64,000 nt of DNA from Dermacentor variabilis (taxonomy: Eukaryota; Arthropoda; Arachnida; Ixodida; Ixodidae): the NCBI RefSeq assembly GCF_050947875.1, contig NC_134568.1, forward strand, positions 262,054,115-262,118,114, read 5' to 3'. Made by a program: the position numbers and the translations under genes. This document shows positions 1-9,075 of this stretch, in pieces. Each line of letters opens with the position of its first letter. The stretch's first letter is position 1. The notes beneath the pieces are model-generated. The model saw only the letters and a list, made by a program, of their open reading frames with translations. It ran no database searches and had not been told where the DNA came from.

Positions 1-26
1 GGTGAATTTAAGTGTCACTGACTTGA

Positions 27-269
27 TTACAACACTGGAGATTTCCGAAGCTGGCTTATAACGGAATAAATCTTGAGTGCTGGACCAAGTTTTATCTTCA
101 TGATCCTTACGAGGTGACGCATGTTCAGATAAAACATTGCCTCACCATCAATCAGATGAATGCGGAACTTTCTTGCTTGGTCCGCGCAGCCTGGAATCCC
201 TTCTATAAATTGCGCTACTTCATCTACAGTCCAACTTTCAGGTGTCTTGCTTGCCAGCGCTGGCGGCCG
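27..269 (-). CDS. Terminal exon encoding a SAM domain, L(3)mbt/polycomb-group-like
   Basis: An open frame on the minus strand ends at a TAA at 27-29 and encodes a sterile alpha motif. It opens with SWTVDEVAQFI, continues IPGCADQARKF and IDGEAMFYL, and closes with MKIKLGPALKIYSVI. The KLGPALKIY signature is typical of SAM domains in L(3)mbt-like, Scm-like and SAMD proteins; the wording here is closest to the L3MBTL type as I know it. In that family the domain mediates head-to-tail polymerisation of chromatin repressors in the nucleus. A likely 3' splice site (a pyrimidine-moderate stretch ending in CTGCAG) ends at 270, so the exon would begin at 269; the frame stays open to 353 but the part upstream of the acceptor looks non-coding. 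Only the last exon would lie in this window, the rest being further right or lost. A retrocopy or an exon captured by repeats is the alternative, as the neighbours are all repeats. Confidence 0.6.
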   Translation of the reverse strand, partial: RPPALASKTPESWTVDEVAQFIEGIPGCADQARKFRIHLIDGEAMFYLNMRHLVRIMKIKLGPALKIYSVISQLRKSPVL

Positions 270-353
270 CTGCAGTGCAAGCACATATGTAAGCGGAGGA
301 ATCGGGCAAAGGACCATGGTGTGGAGAACTGTAGGACAGGGGTTATGAGTCAT

Positions 354-1009
354 TGTCGCTGTTGTACCAGTCCTATGTGATGAAAGACCGAGGTTGGCGG
401 AGAAGTAGATGGAGCCAATTACGAGGTTTCTCGGATGATGCGGGCATCGAGGTGCATGGTAGCGAGTGATCCGGACACCAGGTCACCAGGAATTTGTCGG
501 AGCGGCTTTGGAACAACTGCAATCGTTACTTAAAACATGATCACAGAACAGTCACCGATGATATGGAGGGTGTTCTGGGAGCCGCGGTGCCGTTGCCAGT
601 TGTTCAGCTTGGTTATAGCGGCAGTTCCAGCAGCGGGGCCTCGCAAATGAAGATTCCGCACTGGTCTGCCCTAGATCATGGGCCTCTTGGTTATGAATTG
701 CCGCAGACCAGCACCACTGCCAGCTGGAAATGGACGCTGTATGTAGCGCACTGAAGTACGGAGCTTACTGTGGATGGGGCGCCCGACGTGGCTCAACTGT
801 CGTACTTCGTGCCTGCAGAGCCGCGCGCTGATTCCTGGAACAGCACGACCTACACAAGGAATGCTGATGATGATTGCAGTTTCTTGCGCACGCACATTTA
901 GGGCAGTTAGCATTCTTTGCCTACTTCAGGCGTTTTGAGCCTATCTATCTATGCCATCTATCTAGCCTCTTAGCCGACCCAGACCCAAGTTAAATAGCTT
1001 CGACCACTA
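354..1009. other. Unassigned sequence right of the SAM exon
   Basis: No domain, repeat family or RNA gene is recognised here. If the SAM exon is real, this is probably its upstream intron. Short open frames (494-754 plus, 671-913 minus) have no recognisable domain. Confidence 0.4.
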
Positions 1010-1680
1010 GGTATGTCTTCGTTGTCGTGATGCCGTCATGGTCCTTCCACGGTCATCATTAGAGCTGTATCGTCTGACTCTCGTCATGCCGTCCTCACCA
1101 AGGTTTCTAATAGCTTGGGCCACTAAGTATGTGCTCGTGCTGGGGATGCCGTCGTGGTCGTTGCAACATCGTCATTGCAGCTTCGTCAATGGCCTGTCGT
1201 CTTGCTTTCGTCGTCCCGCTATCGTCGTCAGGCCATCGTCTTCATGCAAGCTTCATGTTACATAGGTCGTTGTGTCATTGACATCATACACTCGCCGTCA
1301 ACCGATTGTCGTCATACCGTTGCCATGCCATCGTCTTCTTTGTGTCGTCGTCATACACTCGTCATCATGCATTAGTCGTCATACCGCCGTTGTGATGCCG
1401 TCGCGGTCCTTCTATCGTCGTTCTAACTTCGTCATCCGACTCTCGTCATGCCGTCGTCGTCACGCTGTCGTTTTACCATTGTCATTACTTTAGTAGCGCC
1501 AACTCACTGTCGTCCTGCCGTCGTCATCATACTGTCTTCATCGTTCCATCTACGTCAATCCTTCTGCTTCAGTCTATCGTAATCATGCTGTCGTCATTCA
1601 ATCGGCATTATGCCGCCGCTGTCATTCCATAGTCGTTAGTGCGTCGGCGTCATAAACCGTAGGCATGCCGCCATGCTCAA
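1010..1680. repeat. Degenerate CGTCGT/CATCGTCGT-rich tract
   Basis: About 670 bases dominated by the words cgtcgt, gtcgtc, catcgtc and atgccgtcgt, with no exact period. Phrases such as atgccgtcgtgg, cgtcatgccg and cactcgtc recur. This looks like an old microsatellite or minisatellite that has decayed. Open frames across it are artefacts of the biased composition. Confidence 0.6.
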
Positions 1681-1787
1681 GCGTTATTATAGCAAGCGAG
1701 TGTCATAACAACATGGGAGCATACCGAGTTATGCCACATATAGCCAAAGCAATGGAAGTCTTAGAATGACAAGTACACATGTTAGAA

Positions 1788-2075
1788 CGAGAAGAAAGGG
1801 GGTTAACCGAGGGGCCCGATTTTTATTAATCATATCACGAGACGCCAACATACAAGGACACCAAGGACAATATAGGGGGAATTACTTGTACGTACGAATT
1901 GAAATAAAGAAATGATAAATTAATGGCAATGAAAGTGGATGAAAAAACAACTTGCCGCAGGTGGGGAACGATCACATGTCTTCTCATTACGCGTGCGATG
2001 CTCTCAGAGCGTCGCATCCGTAATGTGAAGACGTCAGACTGTTCCCCACCTGCGGCAAGTTGTTTTGTTAAACAT
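1788..2075 (-). mobile_element. Ruka-like tRNA-derived SINE with inverted second tRNA head
   Basis: The body carries the block gttaaccgaggggcccgat followed by the atcatatca, ccaaggacaa and attacttgt words shared with the copies at 46-48.8 kb. Towards higher coordinates it runs into a tRNA-like head (reverse complement of cttgccgcaggtggggaac, 1,951 onward), so the SINE reads on the minus strand. Immediately after the anticodon-arm region (about 2,010) the head sequence restarts in the opposite orientation and ends at gttccccacctgcggcaag (about 2,042-2,060). This gives two tRNA heads facing each other. The Ruka SINE of Rhipicephalus is the family I recognise. The head is too altered to be a working tRNA. 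Confidence 0.7.
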
Positions 2076-2561
2076 GTTCAACACATTTGACTGCATAAAT
2101 ACGGTGTGTCGCTACATTGTTTGAATGCTAAGCGCGTTACCATGGACAGCCATCTTGAGATGAGTTCTGTTATATTTATTTATTTTATGTAATATCTACA
2201 TCTCTTTTCATTCATTTTATCGCTTTTTTCAAATTTCCAGCATTTATAAGGTTCCATGTCGTTCCTAAAGCAGTCATGTTTGTCACCTTGATTTTTGAGA
2301 TAGGCTTTCGGCGTCAGTGAAGCAAAATGAGCTTGCAAAAACAAAATAGGTGATAAGATTGCAGGTGGGTGCCGTCGCGACATTGAAAGCATGAAATTTT
2401 TTCGAAAGTATTGCCGGATGCGATCGGCTGGAGTGGCAGAGTGTGGGAATGTTTTGCTACAGGACAGAAAGCCCGCGAGTTCCTGGCTGCTGCGGCGGCA
2501 TTACGATATATGTAGAATGCGAAATTTCCCCGTGTACTGATTTCTCGATCTATATATTTGA
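2076..2561. other. Unassigned spacer
   Basis: AT-rich sequence between the SINE and the RTE LINE tail. No domain or repeat family recognised. Confidence 0.4.
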
Positions 2562-3497
2562 AAGGTCATCACCATCATCATTAGCCTATTTTATGTCCAC
2601 TGCAGTACGAAGACCTCTCCCTGCAATCTCCAATTACCCCTGTCCTGCGCCAACCGAATCGAGCTAGCGCCTGCGAATTTCTCAATTTCATCACCCCACC
2701 TAGTCTTATGCCATCCTCGACTGCGGTTCCCTTCACATGGCACCCATTCTGTAACCCTAATGGTCCACTGGTTATCTAACCTACGCATTGCATGACCTGC
2801 CTAGCTCCATTTCTTTCTCTAAATGTCAATTAGAATATCGGCTATCCCTGTTTGCTCTCTGATTCACGCCGCTCTCTTCCTGTCTTTTAACGTTGCGCGT
2901 CACATTCTTCGTTCCATCGCTCTTTGCGCGGTCCTTAACTTGTTCTCGAGCTTCTTTGTCAGTCTCCAAGTTTTTGCCCCATATGTCAGCACCGGTGGAA
3001 TGCATTGATTGTACACCTTTCTTTTTAATGATAATAGTAAGCTTCCAATCAGGATCTGACAATGTCTGCCGAATGCGCTCCAACCCATTTTTATTCTTCT
3101 GTAAATTTCCTTGTCATGGTCAGGGTCCCCTGTGAATAATTGACCTACGTAAACGTACTCCTTCACAGACTCTAGAGGCTGACTGGCGATCCTGAACTCT
3201 TGTTGCCTTGCATTCCCTTGTTTCCTTGCATTGCAATCCTTTCTTGTAACCCGTCCTCAGTGTTGCTGAACAGGACAATGTCATCTGCAAATCGAAGGTA
3301 GCTTAGACATTTGCCGTTGATCCTTACTCCTAAGCCTTCCCAGTTTAATAGCTCGAATACTTCTTCCAAGCACGCAGTGAATTGCACGGTAGAGATTGTG
3401 TCTCCTTGTCTGACCTCTTTTTTTATAGGTACCTTCCTACTTTTCTTGTGTGAAATTTGGGTAACTGTGGAATCTCTGTAGATACTTTCCAATATAT
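2562..3497 (-). mobile_element. RTE-clade LINE, 3' half (RT end and tail), split by the Gypsy element
   Basis: On the minus strand this holds the later reverse transcriptase motifs: VRQGDTIS (motif B), LRFADDIVLFS (the FADD catalytic motif C), then MGWSAFGRH, KRKVYNQC, VLTYGAKTW and AQRAMERRM, and finally IRVTEWVP before the 3' end. The element ends at about 2,562 in a short (GAT/GGT)n-like tail, as RTE-type LINEs end in short tandem repeats rather than poly-A. The reading frame is broken near 3,170 and again near 2,800, so it is a dead copy. It is the same element as 9,076-11,180; together they give about 3.0 kb, near the size of a full RTE element. It matches the 18 kb copy across its length. 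Confidence 0.85.
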
Positions 3498-3586
3498 TGT
3501 CACGAGCTCTATTATGATCCACGGCCGCCGCGCAGACAGCCAGATGGAAAAGAGAACGACGTTAGCCAAGCTGCCTCGGTACCGCT

Positions 3587-3758
3587 ATTTTATACCCGTT
3601 TTTTTCTGATTATTTCCTTTTTTCTCCAAGCACAAAACGTTTACTTTTAAACTCCAACGCTCAAATTGTTAACTGCCTTGTTATTATTATTTTATGCACC
3701 TAATTGAAACACCCGATTCATGGCCAATCCCCCACTGTGGGTTTGTGCCACGGCCACT

Positions 3759-3794
<36 letters not shown>
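3587..3794 (+). mobile_element. I-clade-like LINE 3' end inserted in the 5' LTR
   Basis: This segment is absent from the 3' LTR. It ends with atggccaatcccccactgtg, then ggtttgtgcca and an (AAC)n tail (about 3,758-3,796). The same 3'-end wording precedes (ATC)n tails at about 53,740-53,815 and 63,370-63,420, the second being the tail of the large RNase H LINE. It is therefore a short 5'-truncated LINE copy. Confidence 0.75.
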
Positions 3795-3796
<2 letters not shown>

Positions 3797-3801
3797 CGCG
3801 C

Positions 3802-3889
3802 CTATCAACCATATTCATCTGGTCCTATCAACCATATTCATCTGGTCCTATCAACCATATTCATCTGGTCCTATCAACCATATTCAAAT
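3802..3889 (+). repeat. 23-bp tandem repeat, about 3.6 units, in the 5' LTR
   Basis: The unit ctatcaaccatattcatctggtc starts at 3,802, 3,825, 3,848 and 3,871, the last unit being partial. The 3' LTR has one unit, so this expanded within the 5' LTR after insertion or in the source copy. Confidence 0.9.
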
Positions 3890-4016
3890 CTTACACCTCG
3901 TGTGTAAGATTTGGTGGAGCTGTGCGGGGTAACTGCCACGACCTACAACGGAGCCATCAGCACAAGAACTATGCCGAAACCGTCGCCTCGCCGGACTTTC
4001 GCCGACGCGCTCAATC

Positions 4017-4481
4017 ATGGCCACAGAGCAAGATACCCTCACCAGCAGTGCCTCGGCGAGCCCAGTCCCTATTCAGCACTACCGAGAGCCACGCACGTTC
4101 CCGGCGAAGCCAGGGGAAGATGTGGATGAGTGGCTAACCCATTACGAAAGGGTAAGTCAATACAATAACAGGAGCGCTCCCAGTCAGCTTAGGAACGTTG
4201 TTTTCTTCTTGGCCGGCACGGAGTTGGTATGGTATGACAACCACGCGGACATGCTAACCACATGGACACGCTTCATTGGGGAGATCAATAAGTGTTTCGG
4301 TGAGTCGGACACAAGGAAGAAACATGCGGAATTCGCATTAGCCCAGAGAGCTCAGGTACTCGGCGAGACTTGCACTACCTATATCGAAGAAATTTTGAAG
4401 CTGTGCCGAACCGTCAACCTTCAAATGACACAGGAAGATAAAGTGGGGCCCGTCGTAAAAGGAATAGCGGAAGAAGTGTAA
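4017..4481 (+). pseudogene. gag: Gag N-terminal and capsid-like part, premature stop
   Basis: The first ATG after the LTR opens a 154-codon frame with motifs usual for Ty3/Gypsy gag: FPAKPGEDVDEWLTHYERV near residue 30-48, LAGTELVWYDN near 70-80, and FGESDTRKKHAEFALAQRAQ. Gag forms the particle that houses reverse transcription. The frame stops at TAA 4,479-4,481, but the same frame then continues with gag-like sequence (FLIGKENLNTVSELI), so the stop is a secondary mutation and not the natural end. Confidence 0.8.
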
Positions 4482-4689
4482 AACTTCCTCATTGGTAAAG
4501 AGAACTTGAACACTGTATCAGAACTGATACGGCACTGCCGTACGTTCGAGGCGCTGATGACTCGCTGAATTACACCAAAGTTTGGATAGCTGGCCAATGT
4601 AACGACCGTAACAAGCGTTGACACGAGTCCTCCGCACCCATACCTTTCGTCCGCCATCCGCCAGATAGTCCGCGAGGAGCTCCAGCGGC

Positions 4690-5361
4690 ATGACGAACAG
4701 GCACGTTATGCGGCGCCACGTTGCAGTTCCTCCGTTTTCCGAGACACTCTTTGGGAACCCCCTTCGGCTACTTAATTGGAATCACTCGGTGAACGTCGCG
4801 GATCTTAACGGCTCCAGAGACGAATCGCCTTACGGTACAACCGAACCACCACACAATGATTCGTCCCTTAAACGTTTTGATCCACGCCCACGCAACTTTC
4901 GTCCACGAAGATTTGCCGCTACCTACGACTTTCAAGGGGAAGAGCCTCGTTACCCTCAACCGATGGCTTCGGCAGAATACTTCAATCCGCATTCTGAAGT
5001 TCGCCCTTTGCCAGTGTGCTACTTCTGTGGGATGCCTGGCCATATAGCTAGGTACTGTAGCCGACGCCAAGCATCGAACTACGGCCCGTCAACGCCGACT
5101 ATGCGATCTAGCGGTCGTACACTGCGCACTCAATGGCCAGGAGACTCCACTTCAGGAAGTCACTTCCGCGAGGGCCGATGCACTGCCCAGGAGACCTTCT
5201 TTGGAGAAGAAAGAACCCGGAACCGCTACCGCTCCCCTGCCTCTCACCGTACTCTGACGCCCCCACCAGCCTTCCGAGCCTCCCGATCACCATTCCCTCA
5301 GCCGCGATTCACGACACCGTCGCCTCGGTGCCGTTTCGTGTCGCCCCCGCCGGGAAACTAG
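4690..5361 (+). pseudogene. gag: Gag C-terminal part with CCHC zinc knuckle
   Basis: An open frame of 223 codons contains CYFCGMPGHIARYC (about 5,017-5,060), a CX2CX4HX4C nucleocapsid knuckle that binds the element RNA. It is followed by a basic Ser/Pro/Arg-rich tail. It is the continuation of the gag above after at least one stop and a frame change between 4,481 and 4,690. Its end overlaps the protease frame by about 230 bases in another phase, which suggests a frameshift-type gag-pol junction in the ancestor. Confidence 0.75.
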
Positions 5362-6170
5362 CCAGCGCGGCCGATGGAGGTGAGGTCGCTGGAAAATGTG
5401 CGCTGCCGACTCAACTGCCTCCAACTATTTTCATGCTGAAGAATGAGGTTCATGTACTTATTGATGGGGTCTCTACAATGGCTTTAGTCGACACGGGAGC
5501 AACTGTTTTGGTCATGAGTGTGGGGTTTAAAGACCTTCTGGGACGCAAGGTTATGTTTCGCTGGGACCAGTGCACAAGTTTTTGTGGAGTCAGTGGTGAA
5601 TCATTATACCTGGTTGGTGTGTGTAACGTGGATGTGTCTTTGTGTGGGAAAGTTGTTAATGCAGAGTTTACCGTTCTTCCTCGCTCCTCGCATGACGTGA
5701 TTCTGGGGATTGACTTTTTGCAATTGTGTGGGGCCAATGTTGACTGCCGGACGGGAGAACTCAGTGTCGACACCAGTGTGTCGCCTGTGCTCTTTGAAGG
5801 TGCAGCTTGCCCGGAGAGTGTGTTGTGCGTGTCTGATGATACAGTTGTGCCCGCCTTATCTGCGATTCGTGTTGCCGTCGCCTGTTCATCTCCGACTCCT
5901 ATCACCTTCGATGCTGCAGTGGAACCTGTACATCGGAAGTGCCACAAGAAAACAGTGTTAGTTCCGCACTGCGTGGTCGCAGCGACCAATGGATGCGCGG
6001 CGCTGTGGGCGCTAAACTGTTCCACTGAAGCGGCAGTGCTACCTCAAGGCCTAAAGATTGCCACGTTTCAGGAAGACTCGCCCGTATCAGTGGCAGTACT
6101 GACAGAGCTATCCGATGGAGAAGCACCCAGTGTCTCGAGCCCCGGGAGCTCGAACCAGTGTACTCCATGA
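5133..6170 (+). CDS. pol: Retroviral-type aspartic protease region of Gypsy pol
   Basis: The frame is 345 codons long. Its first third is out-of-phase shadow of gag. The protease lies at residues about 105-205: VLIDGVSTMALVDTGATVLVMS holds the DTGA active site (residues 120-123, nt 5,490-5,501), and HDVILGIDFL is the second conserved ILG block. The enzyme would cut the gag-pol polyprotein. The frame closes with TGA at 6,168-6,170, and RT follows in another phase, so protease and RT are no longer joined. Confidence 0.8.
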   Translation: MARRLHFRKSLPRGPMHCPGDLLWRRKNPEPLPLPCLSPYSDAPTSLPSLPITIPSAAIHDTVASVPFRVAPAGKLASAADGGEVAGKCALPTQLPPTIFMLKNEVHVLIDGVSTMALVDTGATVLVMSVGFKDLLGRKVMFRWDQCTSFCGVSGESLYLVGVCNVDVSLCGKVVNAEFTVLPRSSHDVILGIDFLQLCGANVDCRTGELSVDTSVSPVLFEGAACPESVLCVSDDTVVPALSAIRVAVACSSPTPITFDAAVEPVHRKCHKKTVLVPHCVVAATNGCAALWALNCSTEAAVLPQGLKIATFQEDSPVSVAVLTELSDGEAPSVSSPGSSNQCTP

Positions 6171-7050
6171 TTGATAAATCACTCAGTGATCACGAGCGTC
6201 GAGTGTTGGTGGCCCTGCTTACGAAACACACCTCGGTATCCGACTTTGCGCAGCGCGATGGCCCGCCATCGATTCCTGCGTCCAGAACTCGTCGCCGCAT
6301 CAACACAGGAGCCGCGCAGGCAATCCGACAAAAACCCTATCGTGTGTCCCCGTCATGACGCAAGATAATCAGCGATCAAGTCCAAGAAATGCTATGCAAA
6401 GGCGTCATTCGAGAATCATCTAGTCCTTGGGCAGACACCGTGATATTGGTGAAGAAGAAAGACGGTACGTGGCAGTTCTGCGTTGATTATCTTCGCATAA
6501 ACGCCGTTACTAAGAAAGATGTATATCCGCTCCCATGAATTGACGACGCCATCGACTGTGTCTTCGCGGCACCTTACTTTTCCTCTATTGATTTATGGCC
6601 AGGTTACTGGCAAATTTCTATACACAAGGACGACAGAGAAAAGACAGCATTTGTAACGCCCGACGGATTATTTGAGTTTAACGTGATGCCTTTCGGGTTG
6701 TTTATCGCACCCGCAACGTTCGAAAGGTTCGTGGACACGATATTACGCGGCTTAAAATGGGAAGTTTGCATGTGCTACTTAGACGACGTTGTGATCTTCG
6801 GGCGAACGTTTAGTGAGCACAACGAACGTTTGGTCTTGGTATTGAAGTGCTTGGAGAAAGCGGGTCTTGTGCTCAATTAAAAAAGAAATGTCGTTTTAGG
6901 GAACGACAAACTCTTGTGCTAGGACATCTGGTCGCTAAAGAAGGCATCCGACCAGATCCACGAAAGACTGCGGCCGTAGAAGCGTTTGAGGTACCCAACT
7001 CTGTCAAGCAGTTGCGAAGTTTCTTGGGCTTGTGCTCCTACTTTCGCTGA
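6158..7050 (+). pseudogene. pol: Reverse transcriptase of the Gypsy element, several stops
   Basis: Motifs in order: SPWADTVILVKKKDGTWQFC (finger), DYLRINAVTKKDVYPLP, SSIDLWPGYWQI (first catalytic Asp), TAFVTPDGLFEFNVMPFGL, ATFERFVDTILRGL, and CYLDDVVIFG with the YLDD catalytic pair near 6,777-6,788 (YLDD in place of YVDD). Then GHLVAKEGIRPDPRKTAAV and LRSFLGLCSYFR give the connection. TGA after YPLP (about 6,538), TAA near 6,879 and TGA near 7,050 break the frame. It copied the element RNA to DNA in the particle; this copy cannot. Confidence 0.85.
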
Positions 7051-7560
7051 TTCATTCCCTGGTTTGCTGACATGGCTCGTCCCCTTACACGCCTTCTCCA
7101 AAAAGGCGTTCCTTTTGAGTGGACTGCAGATTGCGACTCATCGTTTCGCCAGCTCAAGTTCCTGTTGACGTCCTAACCAATTCTTCGCCACTTTGATCCT
7201 TTATCACCAACTGAGGTTCACATCGATATCAGTGGCGTAGGCATCGGTGCTGTGCTACTTCAGCGTGTTGGCGACAGTGAGCACGTGATCTCGCACGCTA
7301 GCCGCTCCTTGAGCCGCTCCGAGCGCAACTACACAGTCACCGAACAAGAGTGTCTGGCGGTCGTCTTCGCAGTGCAACGGTTTCGTTCGTATCTCTACGT
7401 GCACCCCTTCACTGTGATAACGGATCATGATTCGTTATGCTGGCTTGTGAATCTGCGGGATCCCTCAGGATGACTAGTGCGCTGGACCCTACGTTTAAAG
7501 GAATACGATTTCGGTATTTGCTACAAAAGTGGCCGGCGACATGCTGACGCTGATTGTCTC
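7051..7560 (+). pseudogene. pol: RT connection and RNase H of the Gypsy element
   Basis: The tether PLTRLLQKGVPFEWTADC is followed by the RNase [18 protein letters not shown] (first Asp), [30 protein letters not shown] (the Glu) and [15 protein letters not shown] (TDH). The end reads YKSGRRHADADCLSR, the usual close of Gypsy RNase H. Stops occur after LLTS (about 7,176) and at 7,471-7,473. This domain removes RNA from the RNA:DNA hybrid. Confidence 0.8.
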
Positions 7561-8890
7561 TCTCGGATGCCACTTCAAACAACTGAATGTGATGCGGACA
7601 ACTTTGATGAATACATCGCTTTTGTGTCCCCGGAATTTCCGGATATTGGTACCGTCGTATCCGAGCGGCACAAGAACGAGAGCTTACAACCGCTCTTCGC
7701 GGCAGCACAGGAGTCACCTGCAAGCAATCGCTTTCGCCTACGTGATGGTGGCGCGCTGTATAAGAGCTACTCGACCACCGGTGCACGGTGCCTTGTAGTT
7801 GTCCCCAAGATCCTTCGCAACCAAGTATTATACGCCATGCACGATGACCAAACTTCCGGTCATCTTGGTTCCACACGTACGCTCTACCGGGCTCAAGAAC
7901 GTTTTTACTGGCCTAAGATGCGGAAGGATATCGAACGGTACGTCGCCAGCTGCTCTCAATGCCAGCGCTACAAGCATCCACCAGTCCACCACAAGCACCA
8001 CACGGCCTACTTCAACCAGTTTCCCCTTCTAGCGTCCCCTTTGAGCAAGTTGGTATAGATCTTCTGGGCCCTTTCCCGCGATCCTCCAAGGGCAATCGTT
8101 GGGCTATCGTTTGCGTAGGTCACCTTACCCGCTATTGTGAGACGCCGCGTTGCCATCGGCCACAGCTACAGAAGTTTCTATCTTCTTGCTGGCTCACGTT
8201 ATACTCCGACATGTACCTCCTCGCATAGTAATCAGCGATCGTGGGCGACAGTTTACCGCGGACGTAGTTGAAGAAGCCCTTCGTCTGTGTTCATGTAGCT
8301 TCCGCCATTCTACTCCCTACCATGCACAAACTAATGGTCTGGTCGAGCGCACGAACAGAACGCTTGCCAACATGCTGTCCATGTACGTCGCTTCAGCACA
8401 CAAGAATTGGGACAGTATCTTGCCTTTCATTACCTATGCCTTCAATACCGCGAGACACGAGACTACAGGTTACTGCCCATTTTTCCTTTTTTATGCTCGT
8501 GCGCCGCACTACACCATCGACACCATATTTCCCCACTTCGCTCATGACAACGAATCAATTGATGAGATCCTCTGTCGAGCAGAAGAAGCGCGACGCCTCG
8601 CTAGGCTACGCACCCTGGCATCGCAGGACCGCTCCAAGATACGCTATGGCGGGCGTCACCGCCACGTTTACTTCGATCCTGGTGACCTTGTGTGGCTCTG
8701 GACGCCGTTGCGGAAGCGTGGCTTGTGCCAGAAGTTTCTCGCCCACTACGTCAGCCCCTACGTTATTCAGGAGCGCCTCAGTGAAGTGAACTATCGTATT
8801 GCGCGTCTCAGGAGCAGTGGACGACGCTCGGCCAAGGCTGAAGTGACACACGTCGCGCGTCTGAGGCGTTACAATCCACGAGATGATTGA
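7561..8890 (+). pseudogene. pol: Integrase of the Gypsy element, two frameshifts
   Basis: An HHCC zinc domain reads GHLGSTRTLYRAQERFYW then CSQCQRYK (about 7,857-7,965). The DDE core has VGIDLLGPF (first Asp, near 8,055), VISDRGRQF (second Asp, near 8,238) and NGLVERTNRTLA (Glu, near 8,345). The C-terminus continues to HVARLRRYNPRDD and TGA at 8,888-8,890; no chromodomain is obvious. Frame changes near 8,030 and 8,140 separate the zinc domain from the core. The last 741-base frame (8,150-8,890) is unbroken. Integrase joins the element DNA to the target. Confidence 0.85.
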
Positions 8891-8933
8891 CTCGCCCGGC
8901 GGGCTTCGTCTGCCAGCGGGGAATGTTTCGAGC

Positions 8934-9075
8934 TCTGTTATGATCCATGGCTGCTGCACAGACAGCCAGATGGAAAAGAAGAGAACGATGTTAGCCAAGC
9001 TGCCTCGGCACCGCTCGAAAACGGGCCTCTCAACCATATTCACCTGGTCCTGCATTAAACACCTCGTGTATAACA
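8934..9075 (+). repeat. 3' LTR of the Gypsy element (142 bp)
   Basis: It starts tgtttcgagctctgttatg and ends acctcgtgtataaca. It is compact, without the inserted LINE tail or repeated 23-bp units of the 5' LTR. It follows the purine tract at 8,926-8,933. Confidence 0.85.

Larger units (their letters stand above)
3498..3909 (+). repeat. 5' LTR of the Gypsy element, enlarged by insertion and tandem repeats
   Basis: It aligns with the 142-bp 3' LTR over its first about 89 bases (gacagccagatgg, agccaagctgcctcgg) and its last part (caaccatattca, acacctcgtgt). In between it has about 208 extra bases (3,587-3,794) plus a 23-bp unit repeated about 3.6 times from 3,802 to 3,889. A possible primer-binding site begins with TGG at 3,912, two bases past the LTR end; I cannot name the tRNA. 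Confidence 0.8.
3498..9075 (+). mobile_element. Ty3/Gypsy LTR retrotransposon, complete but decayed
   Basis: Two related LTRs (3,498-3,909 and 8,934-9,075) begin TGT and end close to the TGT...ACA pattern. Between them the order is gag, protease, RT, RNase H, integrase, which defines Ty3/Gypsy. The 4-bp ATAT at 3,494-3,497 is repeated at 9,076-9,079. Removing the element and one ATAT restores the host LINE reading frame exactly (VNILESIY against VKILEDIY in the 18 kb copy). A polypurine tract agcggggaa lies directly before the 3' LTR. No env-like ORF fits, since integrase ends only 43 bases before the 3' LTR. Several stops and frameshifts in gag and pol make it non-autonomous. Confidence 0.92.

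Noticed and set aside
3802..3889. Possible CRISPR-like array
   Set aside because: The 23-bp units are directly adjacent with no spacers, and the context is an LTR of a eukaryotic retrotransposon.
8891..8933. Env gene making the Gypsy element an errantivirus
   Set aside because: Only 43 bases separate the integrase stop from the 3' LTR; no membrane protein ORF exists.
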